64,000 bases of DNA from Rhynochetos jubatus (Eukaryota > Chordata > Aves > Eurypygiformes > Rhynochetidae): positions 20,013,700 through 20,077,699 of the forward strand of contig CM050657.1 in the NCBI GenBank assembly GCA_027574665.1, read 5' to 3'. Each line of letters starts with the position of its first letter. Positions within the stretch are counted from its first letter, which is position 1. Shown here piece by piece: positions 1 through 39,400 of the stretch. Position numbers and translations under genes: made by a program. Below the pieces are notes generated by a model. The model worked only from the letters and a program-made list of their open reading frames with translations. It had not been told where the DNA came from and searched no databases.

Positions 1-838
1 ATAGATTCTACAAGCTAATAATTTCTTTTATAGAGCGTCTTAACATAAACAATTGCTCAGACTGAGCCGAGAGCAGCTGGCCACCAAACTGAGCAGAAAC
101 AAGAAGCGTGCGTGGGGGGAGGTTAAGTATTTAAGATATGCAACCATCTGTAGCGTTCGCCTAGGACTGCCGATACGTACTTGTAAAAACAAGCCAGATT
201 GCAAGAGGAAATCTCTTAAAATATAGATGCACAGATATTGGAATACAGCTGTATTAAAATAGAGCATCTGTAGCGGCCTGTGAGGTAAGTGCCCTTTCCC
301 TCCGTGGCAGAAATCTGAGAGAATGCAGAGGGGGAGCTGAAGAAACAAAGAAAGAAATCATGCAGAAGTAAGTGCAGCAGAGGAGAGTGGGGCTCTAAGC
401 TCCAAATGCACTGCTCCTGCAGCTTAGAAGTTCCAGCTGGAAGAGGTCCTTGGTCAAGCAAGCTAGAATTGCATTTTACTGGAAGCTTTCCCTACCTGTG
501 CGGCCGACTGAAGCCTCACTGCTCACTTCTGTCTCGTCACTGGTGGTGGAAGGAAAGAGAGGAGCTACAGGGATGCTTTTCTCCATAGGGCACGATGAAC
601 CTAAGGCCTGCGAAGCATGTTAGAGAGGGGTCTCCACTCTAAGACATGTCTGGGGAACCCAGGCTGAGGGAGGTATGTCTCAGGATGCTGTGGTCTATCT
701 TCTAGGAGAAACTGGAAGCTCAGAACAATGCTGCTGTGAGACTTGGATAGGCACGAGTCAGACGACAAGCCCAAGCAAAGCCCAGCATTTCACAGTATTT
801 GTTTTAGAGGTTAACACACAGAGACCCAATATAAATGT
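1..838. other. intergenic, downstream of PRKCI
   Basis: No exon, RNA gene or recognisable repeat seen. Short open frames here have no family resemblance or splice context. By known vertebrate synteny SKIL would lie further out on this side, but nothing of it is visible. Confidence 0.6.
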
Positions 839-844
839 TTTATT
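839..844 (-). terminator. candidate distal polyadenylation signal of PRKCI
   Basis: Canonical AATAAA on the minus strand, about 2.47 kb after the PRKCI stop. Cleavage would be expected 10-30 nt further on, near 810-830. The region beyond shows no further coding similarity. Confidence 0.45.
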
Positions 845-3317
845 TTAAAGTAAAAAGTGTGCACAAATAAAGGGAATGATTACACGACAACGTTCAAGAC
901 CATATTCCGTATGAAACAGGAAAACAGTAGTGACAATATTCACTAGCAGAGCACCCATAAGAATCCAACTCGCATACAAAAAGGAGGTTACTCCACATAA
1001 ATACATCATGCTTCTGATGCAGGCAGTTTCTCCAAAAGACAAAGCCTACTGCACTGGACTGTTTACACCCAACATCCCTTCTGAATATTTGTGACAGTTG
1101 CTATATGCTTGACAACAAAAAATAGCTGTTAATATCATGGCACTTTGGAGAAAATTAAACTTTAAAAATGGATTTACAGTCCTTTAAGATGTTGGTCACT
1201 TAGTAACATTCTTAATGGTTAGATAAGTAAATAGAAAAAGTTTCTTTCTGTGAAGTTATCTACAAAAAACCCCCCATTTTGCTTTACGCACAACAGATAG
1301 TGTTTTACTCTGTTACTCCTCTGTGATGAACAGCAGAAATGCCCTTCCTTACATAAAGCCTTTTTACTTACTAGCCCATATGAAATTAAGCCACTGCAGA
1401 GACAAGGCTTTTCTTGTTCGTTTTAAATAACTTCCAAGCTAGTATCAGCTAAGTCCTGGTATCTAAACTAGTCATGCGGGTGTAGAAATCACAGGCTAAA
1501 CAATCACAATTTTCAAACTACATGTAAGCAGTTCACTTGACATGAACGAAACGTGCTGAAGCTATTAGCTGCTCTTCACAAGGAGGTTTACTCCGATACT
1601 TTACATTTGAAAATACACAACTTTAAGGGAACCTGATTTTTAACAGTGCGGAGGTACAACACTTCCCTGAAACCGAGGCCCCTCTAATCGCTTCCCAGTT
1701 TGGAAAACTCAGATAATCCTCAAGAGTTTCCTATTCACGTTGCAAAGAAAACTATGAACTAAACACCACACCATGACGCTACTGTGTCTCTGTGCAATCT
1801 CTCTCCTTGAAGCTAACATGTAAGTGAAAAAACATAGACTGGAAGATTTGTGCTATCAATTTACAGTGTCACCATACAAGGATTTTCAAGGAGAGACCAA
1901 GCAGAAGTCTTTATTAAAAGCTTCCAATAAGGTTTGCTAACTTGTGCTTACAGATCCTTAGATCTGCTTTCAGTAACACTTGACTTCCCTACAGCTCTTC
2001 CTCATATAACAGATACTCTTCTTCAGTGTCTCTTAATCCCTTTTCCCCAGAATAAAAGTGGTACATTTGGCATTTCTTCAGCCTAAGACATTCAAAACTA
2101 TTCCTTACACATTAAAAATAAGAATTATCGGTGCTGTACATTACACTGTTTACTAACATGAAATGTAAGAATCACACCTCCCCAAAGTCCTAGTTTGAAC
2201 CGTTCTTTCCATTTATTCCAATTGCTTTACTATTAACTTCGACTCTACTACCAACATTTAAGGTTTGATTGGGATTACAAATCCCTATCTGTAAGTGGGG
2301 AAGTTAGGGGAGTCACTGTGGACAGCACCTATTTTTTTCTAGCTGTGCTTTTTCCACTGGCAAAGTGGAACTCGTGTCCAACAGTATAGCAATAAGATTA
2401 AAAAAGGAAACAATGCCCTTACCTTGGCCAGAGCTGTAACGTAAGCAGGTCTGATACAGTTAAGACAGCAAGTGCAAAAGCAATAAATAACAGTATGAAG
2501 TTCTACATCCGTCAATATTAGCAGCCCATCACTGCTAAATTACACCCTACAGATTTTAACTTATCGAGCTATTATTTGAATTCCATTTATTTAAACTGAC
2601 ACTTTGTACCATGTACAACCCTCACGGAAAGGGACGGGCTGGGAAAGGCACTCTCTGTGTATCAGCGAACAAGTCCTAGTGTATAATTTTGGAGCAAAGT
2701 CTATTGATTCCAACATTGAGTTAATCATCTCCTTTAGGCTAGGATCAATATACCCTGTGAAAGCAGCCATTCTTGACCTCTTCCGTTTAAATCTGCTCTC
2801 CTTGCTGTCATTTCAATCTGAGGGCAGTAACTCTAAGTCTAGGAGAGCAGGGAAATCAGATGTTTAGAGAGAAGAGATTTAGAACTAGAGAAGTCATAAG
2901 GTATGACTTGTCCTGCTGGAAGAATGGCCGTCCTTTAATGGTATTTCATTACAGTCCCTAATACAATTTGTATTCTTAAAGCAATAAGAAAACTTTCCTT
3001 TACCAGAACGCTGTGTTGGCAGATTACACAGCCAGACCCTGTTGTTCAGTCAAGAGCCCCAGAGATCCACTTCTACATTAAAATTCAAGTTTGGCAAGAC
3101 TGTTGGAAAGTTTTATCATTTTAAATCTGGCAGCCGAAGGTTCAGTGTAACCACTGTCCTGGACAACAGTTAATATAAAAAGAAAATTAGCGAGTAATTC
3201 ACACTAGGTGGCAAGATGTTCAGTTACTCATTTTACGTAAGTGCATCTAAATGAAGAGATGTTCATCCATGCAGAAACAAACAGAGTAACAATTGGCATA
3301 GTCCAGATATGGAGAAT
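839..3317 (-). other. PRKCI: probable PRKCI 3' UTR
   Basis: About 2.5 kb follow the stop codon with no plausible exon on either strand. On the minus strand an AATAAA polyadenylation signal lies at 844-839 (TTTATT on the plus strand). Other minus-strand AATAAA copies (near 1910, 2210, 2587 and 3741) could give shorter isoforms. The distal end is inferred, not proven. Confidence 0.55.
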
Positions 3318-30291
<26,974 letters not shown>

Positions 30292-31420
30292 CCCCTCCCG
30301 CCGGGGCGGTGGGCGAAGAGATGGCTGGGGGAGCGGGAGGCGGCGGCGGCTGCACGACCCCCGCCGCTCCCCGCCGTCCCTCGAGCGCGCCGCGGCCCCG
30401 CCCCCTCCTCGCGGCGCCAGCCCGCGGCGGACGAGACCACAGGGGGAGGGGGGGGCAACGAGGACGTGGGGGGGGGAGAGCGCGGAGACCCGTGGGGACA
30501 GCGCAGGAGGGGAGGACGGAGCCTTCCCCCGCAGGAAGGAGACCTTCCGGGAGAGCCCGGCCAGCAGCTCTACCGTCCGGAGAAGGCGGGCGCCGCGCCT
30601 CGTGTAGCTCGCCCCCCGCGTGCTAAATGGGCTCTCCCAGCACACCTGTGGAGCGGGATGCTCCATGCCAAAGCGGAAGGGGGGGGGGCGGTGGTGCAGA
30701 GACAGCCAGGATCCCCGTAGCGAAGCCGGCGGAGCGGGTGGCTGCAGGTCAGGCGGGCCAGCAGTCACCCCGGTAGGCCTTTCTTCTCCCTTCCCCGCGC
30801 CCGGAGCGGCGGCGCGCACGGCGGTCTCCCCGCCACTTGGTACGGCCCGCCGCGAGGCATGCTGGGACTGCGGGGCGGCCGCGCGGCCCTGGCGCCGGTA
30901 TGGCGGGAGGTCGGTCAGGGTGATCCGCCGCCGCCGCTCCGGGAGTTACAGCCGGGCAGCCGCGCTGGGCCCGCCGAACCGCCTCTGGACTTCTAGGAGC
31001 TTGGCAGCGGCGCGTTCTGCCGGGCTTCACCGTAGGTGCTGGCGGAAGGGGCGAAGGAGGAAAACCCGCCGTTCGCTCGGGTACCGACAGGACCGTCCTC
31101 CCTGTGAGGCCTCCAGAGCCCGAAACGCCCGCAGCGGCGCTTTGCGGAGAGCGCTGGCTCTGCCCGTGAGCAGTGCAAGCGGAGCCGGAGCGCCAGGCTC
31201 GCCGGCTGAGGAGCCAAACCCATCGCTACCGCCCGAGCGTCAGGAAGGACGAGCCCGGGGTGCGTCGTTAACCGTGCTGCTTGCAGTCCCGGTGCGCGCT
31301 GCTCTCACGGCAGCGCGTCCGGCTCGGCGGGAGCTTCGTTACCGCGTGGCGAACGGCTGTAAGGTATTTTTAAAGAAGGAAACAGGAAGGATGCTTTTTA
31401 ACAAATGGAGAGGGTGAAAG
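30292..31420 (-). promoter_or_regulatory. PRKCI: PRKCI CpG-island promoter and 5' UTR zone
   Basis: Very GC- and CpG-rich from about 29600 to 31400, surrounding PRKCI exon 1. No TATA box placed. Contains several G runs on the plus strand (30441-30478 and 30671-30680) and a GCATGCTGGGACTG motif at 30857-30870 resembling the ZNF143/SBS site. The transcription start cannot be fixed from sequence. Long open frames on both strands here reflect high GC content and have no family resemblance. Confidence 0.7.
30857..30870 (+). promoter_or_regulatory. ZNF143/SBS-like motif
   Basis: GCATGCTGGGACTG resembles the core of the ZNF143 (Staf) site often found in CpG-island and bidirectional promoters. It lies about 570 bp upstream of the PRKCI start codon. 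Motif match only. Confidence 0.4.
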
Positions 31421-33170
31421 GGGGTGGTTAATAAAAGGTGCTTTATTAAAACTGTTAATTATAAGCCACCTTATCGCTGCAAGTTGTATTTCCTTCCGGC
31501 TTCGCCTCTCGAGCAATAATACGTCAGTAACCTCTTCGGTAACACGTAGGTGTATTGCCCAACGCTTCTTAAAGCGTGTTCCCGGCAATCCTAAGCACCA
31601 GGGACCCTTAGTTTTCTTCTGTTACAGTGAGAACAGCTCCTTTTTTGCACTGCCTCCATCAGCATCGTGTCTGGGTGTCAGGGTTGGAGCAGCGTGGAGT
31701 TCGGTTTTTCGTGCCCAGTTCCAGGCTACACGAGATGAGCACTTCCCAATCTACGCTCTTTTGTGTGCTGGTGATAGAGTAACTTCAGGCCCTATTTGCT
31801 GTTTACCTTAAGCACCTCAGGGTACAAAGTACGGAATTTTTTTCATGCCACCTCACCTTCCTGAAGCAGTTACTGGGTTTTTTTCTTCCTCAGAAGAAAG
31901 TTATTTGCTCCACCCAGTTTCCACAGAGCCTTACATGGTTTTTTGTACATCAGGAAGTACCTTGCTGTATCTGAACTCACCTGTATCTGCCACTAGGACT
32001 TCTGACATTTCTTCCTGTTTCCTGCTGGAGTACACATAGCATAACTCGGTGTTTTCCCTACACCTCTTTTTCACCTAGGAAAATTCCAACTTTCTCCTAC
32101 ATCATCATCTGATCTTTTACAGAAACCAGGCATCCTCATTGGACCTGGTAAATTGTCACTGTCACAGGCAGTCCACCTGTGGTCAGCCTGCCTGTCTCAC
32201 CCTTCAACAGTTTAACCTCATCTGCGATGCCTTGGAAGGTATTTGTATAAAACGCTTGCCAAGATTCTCACCGTTACTAAGTACTTCTCTATCCCAACTA
32301 CCTGCTAGACGGTGGCGTTTCACCCCTTCCCCCTTGTGTCCGATTTCCAGGTGGTCAAACTGCAGTATATGGCGAAACAGCAACCCAATTCCAGAAGGAG
32401 GTATTGCTGAGCCACGTTTTACTGTTCGTTCCTATTGTTGTTAGCAAACTTATAACCATTTCCACTCGCACAGCTGGGTCTCTGCCCAATATTCCAGGTG
32501 TCATGAGCGAGCACTTCTGTAGCTGCTTCCTTTCCGTATCGCTGGGAATACGGGCAACTTGGAAAACATTAGTGTACCTGGAGACTGTGATAACGTTAGG
32601 GAATTCTAAGATACAGAAGCTGTTTTTTCATCAGCAGCAGACGTTTCACGGAGAGGACGAAGTGCTGACTTTGCCAAGATGTCCCACCGGAGATGTGAAT
32701 TAGGCCGACACAGTACAGTGGCTGCGTGTGTGTGTGGAGGTTGGGCTTTGCTCGTCTGTGCCAGCTAATATGCAGCAGCTGCTAATTTCAGACAGGAATT
32801 ATTGACATAATCCAACTCTGCAAAACCATGGTTAGAGAGAGAGACGGTTTTCCCAGCAGGGGAAGGCTCAGAGCCGGCATTTCATAGAAAGGACCTGAAA
32901 GCTAACAGGGCTAAAGGACTCTTCTGTTCCGTATTCCTCAGAGCAGTTCAAGGCTCACCACCAGTGCCCTGGCTGGAGCTGCTGAGGGCCCTGAGCAGCC
33001 AGCGTGACAGAGCCCTACGGGGGTCTTTCCCTCACCTGAACCTCCCCGAGCGCTTCCAGAACATTGCGTATCGTGTCCTTCGTTCTACTGTAGCTAAAGC
33101 ATGAAATGAATCCAGCTCATTCACGCGGGCCCTAGCTCCACCCTACCTCTCACAGGAAATTAAACCCGCT
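31421..33170. other. intergenic spacer between the two CpG islands
   Basis: About 1.75 kb of ordinary base composition separating the PRKCI and PHC3 promoters. Open frames of 60-100 codons on the plus strand (31845-32703) show no recognisable domain or splice context. No repeat identified. Confidence 0.6.
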
Positions 33171-33314
33171 GTCCCTGCCACAACCTTCCTGCGTTACCGT
33201 GAAGCCGGTCGCTGCCTCACGGCAATCCGACGGCGGCCCGGGAGCCCCCGCGGGGCCGCCCAGACCGGCCACCGGCTGCCCGATCCCCCACAGACGGCGC
33301 CTCATTCCGGCGCC

Positions 33315-33325
33315 AACATGGCGGC
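33315..33325 (+). promoter_or_regulatory. YY1-type motif upstream of PHC3
   Basis: AACATGGCGGC fits the YY1 core (AANATGGCGGC), about 80 bp before the PHC3 start codon and so plausibly near the transcription start. Motif match only. Confidence 0.5.
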
Positions 33326-33397
33326 GGGGCCCGTCACGTGCCCGGCGGCGGCGCCCAGCGCGCCTGCGCGGCTCCTCCCCCCGAGGGAGGCGAGAAG

Positions 33398-33411
33398 ATG
33401 GCGGAAGCGGA
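33398..33411 (+). CDS. PHC3: PHC3 coding exon 1 (14 nt)
   Basis: Encodes MAEA plus two bases of E5, then a GTGAGC donor. The start is set by MAEAE, shared with mammalian PHC3, by a strong context (A at -3, G at +4), and by exact phase with exon 2. Too short to find without the downstream exon. Confidence 0.9.
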
Positions 33412-36400
33412 GTGAGCGGCTCGGCCGAGGCGAGTCTCCCGGCGGGACGCGCGGAGGAGGGGGAGCGGCAGCGGCAGGCCCCGGCCGGGCCGCGGCGGGG
33501 CGGGGCGCGTAGGCGGGCACCCGCGCCCTGACAGCGCCCCGGCGGCGGGCCGGCCCCGCGCGGGGAGCGGCTGCCTCCCCTCCCGCCCACCTTGCCTCCC
33601 TCCCCGCCGGTGTCTGGCGCCTGCGGGGTCGCTGAGGGGGCAGGGCGGCGGGCCGGAGCGTGGCCGCCGGTTGTGGTGGCGGCGGTGGGGCTGGGGGAGG
33701 CCGCGGCCCGGTGCGGGGCACTCAGGGGGCGGGGCAGCCCTCCGGGCCCGGCCTGCGGCGGGGAGCGCCGGCTGCGGCCGCCCGGGGGGGCCCTGTCGCT
33801 GCCTGCGGAGCAGCCCCGGGGTCCCTCTGCCCGGGCAGCTGCCCCAGCCGGGTGCACCCTGTGGCGTGGGTTGGACAGTCCCAAACCCCCGAGGTTTGGG
33901 CAGGGTTGGCCTGTGGTGTAGCAGGAGAGAGGTTGTATTTTGGAGCCTTCAGTCACATCCAAAAGTGCCTGTTGGGGTTAGACTTGCAGGGAATTTTCAT
34001 TAGGTTTTGAGGTTGGTACCTGTGGAGTTGTAAGGGGAGGCTATGAACGGAGAGAACAAACTCTGTATGTAAAAAAAACCCCCAACTGTTTTCAAATACC
34101 AGTTACGGTTGCATTAAGAGCGTCAGCAGTGTTTGTCATTACCATGACACCACAACTCAGACGTCGTAAAACATGGAGTAGCGACACACATAGCCACTGC
34201 AAAGATAGTTTATCGTTATTGGTATAGAACAGTAAGTAGTTTTTTATTTTACTTCAGATATTTGCCTCTCTCCCTCAGTCAGTTTGCAGATGACACCAAG
34301 TTGGGTGGAAGTGTTGATCTGCTGGAGGGTAGGAGAGCCCTGCAGAGGCACCTGGACAGGCTGGATCCATGGGCTGAGGTCAGTCGGATGAGGTTCAACA
34401 AGGCCAAGTGCCGAGTCCTGCATTTAGGTCACAACAACCCCAGGCAGTGCTACAGGCTTGGGGACAAGTGGCTGGAAAGCTGTCAGGCAGAAAAAGACCT
34501 GGGGGTGTTGGTCGACAGCCATCTGAATAGGCCAAGAAGGCCAATGGCATCCTGCCTGCATCAGGAACGGTGTGGTCAGCAGGAGTAGGGCAGTGATTGT
34601 GCCCCTGTACTGGGCACTGGTGAGGCCACACCTCAAGTGCTGTGTTCAGTTTTGGGTCCCTCATCACAAGAAGGACATAGAGATGCTGGAGTGTGTCCAG
34701 AGAAGGTCGGCAAAGCTGGGAAAGGGTCTGGAGCACAATTCCTGTGAGGAGCGTCTGAGGGAGCTGGGTGTGTTTAGCCTAAAGAAGAGGAGGCTGAGGG
34801 GAGACCTGATCGCTCTCTACAGCTCCCTGCAAGGAGGGTGTAGGGAGGCAGGTGCTGGTCTGTTCTCCCAGGTAACTGGTGATAGGACAAGAGGAAATGG
34901 CCTCAAGTTGCATCAGGGGAAGTTTGGATTGGATATTAGGGAGAACTTCACCACTGACAGAATGGTCAGGCACTGGAACGGGCTGCCCAGGGAGGTGGTC
35001 GAGTCACCATCCCTGGAGGTGTTCAAGGAGCGTGTAGACATGGTGCTTGAGGCCATGGTCTAGTGGGTATGGGGGTGTTGGGTTGATGGTTGGACTGGAT
35101 GATTTAATAGGTCTTTTCCAACCTTAGTGATTCTGTGACCAAAAAGTATAAAGACAACAGAACTTCTGAGCGTAATTTGAAACTATGTGCTGTGTCTGCT
35201 TGAATAAACATTTATTTTCAGTATAGTTTTCTGTTGTGCTTTGTGTTTTGGTCTGGCTTAAATGTGTAGTGGTTGTTTAAAGTCAGTTTAGTGCATTTTG
35301 TAGAATTTACTTTGCACTAGAGGTCATTTTGAGGGAAAGGAAGTTGCTCCCAGCCAATATCATTGTAAGGTCCCTGCCACACAATTAATTTTACTGTAAG
35401 ATAGGAGTTTTGCCTTTTTGATATTATTGAGTGCTCAATGAACAATTTCAGAATATTGTTTTCAATTGTATCTGAGAATTTTTTTTATAACTAGAAGTGT
35501 CTCTTCAAAGGCAGCGATGTGAAGAGAAAGCGGTGCGGTAAAGGCAGCCTGATTTGAAGTCTGTAATGGTTTTTATGCTTTCTGTCATAAAATATCCATC
35601 TGCTAAATTGTAATGGATTCTTGGTTTCTGTGCTAAAAACCAGCCACTTTTCATGTAATACCTCTTCTACCTTAAACATTCCACTTCTCAAGGAGAGGAG
35701 AGGTCTCTAACAAGGGACATCTGTTGAAACACTTTACTGTCCCTCAGCTGACAGAGGGCACGCTGTTCCTGCTGTTAGTGCCTGTGCTGCACTGGGACTG
35801 AGGGCTGGCAAGCAGGCATCCGCTATCAGCTCACAGTGAGGTGTTAGAGGGCAATGACAAATTATCTTTGAAAATGAGACTCTTTGAGCTGAAGGATTAA
35901 CAGCTCTCATGGGGTGAACTTCGGATGGAATAGCTAGTAAAGAGTGGGGTACTTCTCATCTCTCACTAAATACACGATCTAAAACGTGGCTGAGAATGAA
36001 ATTAAACATCCAGTGTTGTTTTCTTAGGCTAATTCAGCTGGTTGCGTAACACTGCTAAAACTAGCTAGACGAGTTGGAGGTGTAAATATTTTTACGTGCT
36101 TTTAATGTCCTCTGGAGGAGACAGGACTCTTTGTTTGTTTTTCCAGGTACTTTTCATTAGCATTATGTGAAATTAACGTGAAGTGGTTTTAGAAGCGATG
36201 CTGGTTTTATTGCAGTTGAAGTGGTTAACCCATGTATGTGAACTTGTGCTCTAATGTAGGTAGACAAATGGCATCTATCATGCATGACAGGTCTGTATTT
36301 TTGACAACAAAGCTATGTGTTTTCTTCAGTTTTAATAGTAGGGGTCTCTGCTTTTATAGCATGCTTATTGCCATGAATTTTCTTTGATGGAAAAACATGC

Positions 36401-39400
36401 AGATACACGATACAATGATGGGCATGAGGTCCCCAGGTGACTATGTATCTATTAAAGTTGACTTATTCCAAGTACTCAGGAGCTACGGCATCATGTGCAG
36501 TTCTCTGCTTGCAAAGCAGTTGTGTTTTGGGAGGTGAAGGTAGCAGCCTGGCAGCGCTGTGTTCTGCTTTCAGCTGTGTGAGTTCAAGCTCTTCATTATG
36601 TTCCTGTTTGCCGCATCCAGTGGGCAGTTTGTTCAGCACTTGGCACTGCTGCTTTTTTCCTAGTACATTGCAGGTCTCTCAGTGATTATTTTTCATTGTA
36701 AGAAGGAAACTCATCTTCTCCTGACCCGTGTTTTTAATATCATTTTAAGAGCAATAAACAGCAACTGTGCTATTTCCTGTTAATCGTAATACTAATACTG
36801 AAAAAGAAACTGAAGTAAACACCCCTTGTACACTGAGATGTGATTCCTTTCTGTTTTAAAGGCGACGTTTTGGGAGAGGTTGTGGTCTGCAACAGGGGGA
36901 AGTCTCATAAGGCTGGGGAGGAACGATCAGAGAGGCTTAAACAGAGTGTTTCTTCCTTGGCCCTTGCTGTATTCTGTGAGGCATTGCTGTAAAACGTAAG
37001 AGCATTTTCCTCCACACCCTTTCCATTTCTGTCCCAGTAGAGCATGCCACCAGTGATATTTGCCAAGAAGGTGTTTTGCTGAATGCACAGGATGGTCAGC
37101 CAGCGGTTTCAGTGCTATGCTCTGGGGAAGAGGGATGCGGCAGTACTCCTGTGCGGCTTGCTGAAGGTCTTGCACGTATTCCTAAACTGGTCACCTATTG
37201 CTACTCTTGAAGGATCTTGGAAGATTATAACCACATCTCTCAACAAATCCCAACAAGTAATGGCAAATCCCACAAACTTACCCGTTTAAAAATTGTCCAT
37301 TATTCTATCTCAGCGTAGCTTAAATTTTTTTGCCTTTAAAATCAGTATGTACTGGCCTTCTGTTTGTGAACCACTTCTATTTCGATTTTGCCAGGCTGGA
37401 TGAACGCTGCACAGCTATGGAGAATGAACCAAACACAACAACATGTTCTGCGTCTACAACTACTATCACTACCACCTCCACCTCCCGGACACAGCTCCCA
37501 CAGATATCTGTCTACAGCGGCTCAGACAGGCATGCCGTCCAGGTACTGGCTGTGAGGTATTCTTGCCTGTCCTGTACGGTGCTCTCAGATACAGGCAGCG
37601 CACAATACTTTATACAAGGTTAACTTTCCTTTCTGAATTGCTGTCTTCTTTCTCAGTATCGAAGTGGTTTTCAGAAGATGCGTTCACCAAAGGGTATCAC
37701 ACCACTTTAGAATAATGCAGGGTACAGGCCTGCCTCCCAAATGAAGGAGGGGGACATGCTGTGCTCGAAAGTTGTTGGGTTGGGGGTTTTTATCCATTCC
37801 CTAAAGGTATGGATTATTAACATGAGCCTTTACAAAATAAAGCTGTTCATTTGACCAGCACTGACTACAGGCATCCGGAGGGGTGTGTGTAATTGCTGCT
37901 TTGGATCCAGCCCCTCTTGCTGTTCCTTAAATTAGGTCTCCTCAAACTCTGTACAGCCCATTCTGTTGGGTTTGATGACTGGGTTGCTCACAGGCTATCC
38001 TGTTCTCTCAGAAAGCGGAACGTTATGTAGGCCTGGTTGACAGGAGCCTAAGAGGCTTGGATGTTGCATATGAATGATGCTGTATTGTCAGCCGATTGTC
38101 AGGCTTTCCTCGAAAACGTGGATATATTTATGCTGACTGTATTCTGTGACTTGGTTGAGAACAGTGATGGAGCAAGTTCAGTATTACATAATTGCTGTGA
38201 AAAGTATGTATTTGGTTTTATTTCTTTGTAAAGGTAAACTTCAGCATCATGTCGGCATGGCGTGTACTTTGTAATTGTAATTAATTACCTACTGATTCAT
38301 CACAGGTTATTCAGCAGGCCTTGCATCGTCCTCCTAGCTCAGCTGCTCAGTACCTCCAGCAGATGTACGCAGCCCAGCAGCAGCATCTGATGCTGCAGAC
38401 TGCTGCTTTGCAGCAGCAGCACTTAAGCAGTACCCAGTTTCAGAGTCTGGCAACCGTACCACAGGTGAGAGTGAAGATTGCTGAAACAGAATGGCGTGCT
38501 GTTTTCTGCAGTAGGGCTGTGGTCCTAGAGCATTGTCAAACATAATAACAGCTTAAGTGCCTGAGCTTAACGCCTCAATAATTCACTGTTATATTGTGAT
38601 TACTTTGTTCTTTTAAACTGTATCTTCCTCCAAACTGTTTGGAGGAAATGTTTTGTCCAGTGTTACCGATGCTCCAGTAGGCAACCATTCCATGCTTTAT
38701 TGCATACATTATAATGCATCATGTGAATCATCAAACAGTCGTAAAATAAATAGACTGCTTCAATCTTCATCCCATGATTTTCTCTAGAAGTTGATGGGGA
38801 AAGCAATGAATAGCAACATATCTTAGTGAAATCAGATAAAATCAATGAACAGCTGGTATCTCAGTGTGTTTTGCCACACATCTGGCTGCATTATAAGTAA
38901 TGGCAAGGTTCAGTTTTAACTCTGAGTGTGGAAATGTAGGAAGTAAATGATGTTTCGTTTCTGAAGCACAGCTTTTAATGTCGGGGAACTCTGGAGGAGA
39001 CCCAGGTTGAAAACTCAAGCAGTCGAAAGATTTCCTTTGACCTCAGTTGACCTTCGGTTGAGACTATTGTCTTGCAGAGATAGATGGTTGTTAATGATGT
39101 TACACATGGAAATGCTAAAATGGAGTTACAGACTTCAGGGATATAGCAGTTGTCAGAACTGGGCCTGACTCTAATATGCTCCTGGCTTTTTCTTCTGTAC
39201 CTTTCCATTAGATCGTGGTAATATATTGATTTGTCTTCTTTATTTTTTGTGACAGATTTGCGTATGCATATATAGTTACACAGACAGAGGAAAGAAAATC
39301 ACAGTGGGGAAGGCTAAGAAGTTTTGTTATGCAGCCTGTTAATACAGAAATCTAAATCCCTGTCCCTGTGTTCATCTGAAGGGCTGGCATAGTGTACTGT

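Larger units (their letters stand above)
33171..33900 (+). promoter_or_regulatory. PHC3: PHC3 CpG-island promoter, first exon region
   Basis: Dense CpG sequence around PHC3 exon 1. Contains a YY1-type motif (AACATGGCGGC, 33315-33325), an E-box in GTCACGTGCC (33332-33341), an NRF1-like GCGCCTGCGC near 33360, and a second YY1-type sequence (AAGATGGCGGA) overlapping the start codon at 33395-33405. No TATA box seen. Confidence 0.7.
33412..37394 (+). other. PHC3: PHC3 intron 1
   Basis: 4.0-kb intron starting inside the CpG island. Contains the CR1 element at 34262-35138 less than 1 kb from exon 1. The remainder (35139-37394) shows no exon or repeat I can name. Confidence 0.85.

Noticed and set aside
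31845-32703. Possible small genes in the intergenic spacer (frames of 64-101 codons)
   Set aside because: No domain, no conserved start context and no splice partner; could at most be part of a non-coding RNA, for which there is no sequence evidence.
33150-33962. 270-codon minus-strand frame and several plus-strand frames across the PHC3 CpG island
   Set aside because: Low-complexity GC-driven frames overlapping the PHC3 start; no domain or splice evidence.
34395-34973. Minus-strand frames inside the CR1 at 34262
   Set aside because: Antisense shadows of the CR1 RT remnant.
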